Part shown: positions 32,826 through 33,648 of the stretch, piece by piece
How positions within the stretch are numbered: position 1 is the first letter of the stretch
Layout of the letters: the number at the start of each line of letters is the position of its first letter
Source: Holophagaceae bacterium
GTDB lineage: Bacteria; Acidobacteriota; Holophagae; Holophagales; Holophagaceae
Direction of reading: 5' to 3'
NCBI GenBank assembly: GCA_017859995.1
Contig: JAFJUR010000015.1
Coordinates: 1-33,648 of the forward strand
Length of the DNA: 33,648 nt
Notes under the pieces: model-generated
Databases searched by the model: none
What the model saw: the letters and a program-made list of their open reading frames with translations, nothing else
Told to the model about the DNA's origin: nothing
Program-made: the position numbers and the translations under genes

Positions 32826-33618
32826 GCCGATCCGCGCCCTGATCGTTGACGACGAGGCCCCGGGCCGGATCAACCTGCGGCTGGCCTTGAGAAACGTCCC
32901 CGGCTGGAGCGTGGCGGGCGAGTGCAGCAGCGCCGCCCAGGCCAGGGCCTTCCTCAGGCAGCAGCCGGTCGACGCGATCTTCCTCGACATCCAGATGCCG
33001 GAGGAGACGGGGGTGGAGCTGGCCCGCGAGGTCAGCCGGGAGGAGACTCCGCCGGTCATCATCTTCGTGACGGCCTACGACGAATTCGCCCTGGAGGCCT
33101 TCGAGGTCCACGCGCTGGACTATCTGCTGAAGCCCTTCGACGACGCGCGGTTCCTGCGGGCGACCACCTACGCCGAGTCCATGGTCCGGTCGCGGCAGCC
33201 GGGGGCCTACGGCGCGGTGCTGAGGGACTACCTCGACCAGGTGGACGCCTCGGCGACGCCCATTCCCGAGAAGCACCTGGCCCGGTTCGTGGTGAGGTCC
33301 ACGGGAACCGTGGAGTTCATCCCGACCACGGAGGTCGAGTGGATCGGGTCGGCGGGCAACTATGTGGAGCTCCACACGGCCCATCGCACGGTGCTGCACC
33401 GCGCGACCATCGGCAGCGTGGAGCGCCTGCTGGACCCGGGCGCCTTCATCCGGGTGCACCGGACCGCCATCGTGCGCCGGGATGGCATTGCGGCCCTCTC
33501 CGTGACGGGCGACGGGACCTACGCGCTGGACCTTCGCAGCGGCGCCCAGGTGCCGGTCAGCCAGCGCTATTTGAAGGGTCTCCGGGCCGTGCTGGGCGTG
33601 GCCGATCCGAAGGTCTGA
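32818..33618 (+). CDS. LytTR-family response regulator
   Basis: This 266-residue regulator partners the kinase just upstream. The receiver domain has the acidic pair in VDDEAP, phospho-acceptor Asp57 in LDIQMP, the switch Thr in FVTAYDEFALEAF and the Lys in DYLLKPF. The LytTR DNA-binding domain occupies about residues 155-266, with FIPTTEVEWIGSAGNYVELH and IRVHRTAIVRRDGIA. LytTR proteins bind direct repeats and commonly control their own operon and cell-surface or export genes. Start GTG 32818 lies inside the kinase end with GGGGA seven bases before it. It is followed by a contig-end-like G/C run. Confidence 0.93.
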   Translation: MDEPIRALIVDDEAPGRINLRLALRNVPGWSVAGECSSAAQARAFLRQQPVDAIFLDIQMPEETGVELAREVSREETPPVIIFVTAYDEFALEAFEVHALDYLLKPFDDARFLRATTYAESMVRSRQPGAYGAVLRDYLDQVDASATPIPEKHLARFVVRSTGTVEFIPTTEVEWIGSAGNYVELHTAHRTVLHRATIGSVERLLDPGAFIRVHRTAIVRRDGIAALSVTGDGTYALDLRSGAQVPVSQRYLKGLRAVLGVADPKV

Positions 33619-33648
33619 AAGGCTTGCGGGGGTGGGGGGGCCCCCCCC
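33619..33648. other. Terminal G-run/C-run
   Basis: After the last stop the sequence reads GGGGGTGGGGGGG followed by eight C. A homopolymer of this kind at the very end looks like a sequencing or assembly edge; a GC hairpin terminator for the regulator gene is less likely. Confidence 0.5.

Overview
The window is very GC-rich and densely coded, and genes often start with GTG or TTG. The gene set points to a Gram-negative, outer-membrane bacterium: a Tat system, an outer-membrane beta-barrel, MacB-type export, AddAB, a TupA-like ATP-grasp enzyme, and a conserved 171-residue membrane protein I associate with Acidobacteriota. My best inference is Acidobacteriota, perhaps class Holophagae (Geothrix/Holophaga-like). 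This rests on gene content and remembered family resemblance, not on a marker gene. I see no rRNA, tRNA, CRISPR array, insertion sequence, phage gene or origin.

Left part (1-9152). A truncated UDP-glucose 6-dehydrogenase overlaps a stand-alone AtuA-like small domain, followed by tatA. Next is a damaged tatC, whose 3' end runs directly into an M28 metallopeptidase that has lost its signal-peptide start. On the minus strand come an unrecognised membrane protein, an RsmH-type rRNA methyltransferase with an N-terminal extension, and a TupA-like ATP-grasp protein. On the plus strand come TrmO, the 171-residue membrane protein, a SAM methyltransferase with no good start codon, and a small membrane protein carrying HEACH that may be a minimal M50/S2P-type protease.

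Middle (9153-17366). A LysR regulator faces a cupin gene across an AT-rich gap with a perfect ATTCA-N5-TGAAT dyad. Two more cupin genes, a LysE-type exporter and a secreted M20 dipeptidase follow. A minus-strand operon then reads TetR regulator, FtsX-like permease, MacB-type ATPase, HlyD-type adaptor. It starts from a near-consensus promoter overlapped by two palindromic operators 18 bp apart, so it looks like an autoregulated tripartite efflux system.

Right part (17367-33648). The largest gene encodes a 1635-residue UvrA-like protein: two UvrA halves fused in tandem, four ATPase modules, no visible UvrB-binding domain. Its upstream gap carries four 22-bp repeats that begin inside the end of a ferritin gene. 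An outer-membrane barrel protein, an addB-addA recombination operon, a lone MacB-type permease, and a LytS-like kinase/LytTR regulator pair complete the window. The kinase gene is preceded by a 10-bp direct repeat at 21-bp period. The sequence ends in a G-run followed by a C-run, probably a contig end.

The most unusual element is the tandem UvrA-like protein beside a TetR-controlled efflux operon. The three places where gene ends look cut out (about 1476, 2030 and 7807) should be checked against reads before being treated as biology.
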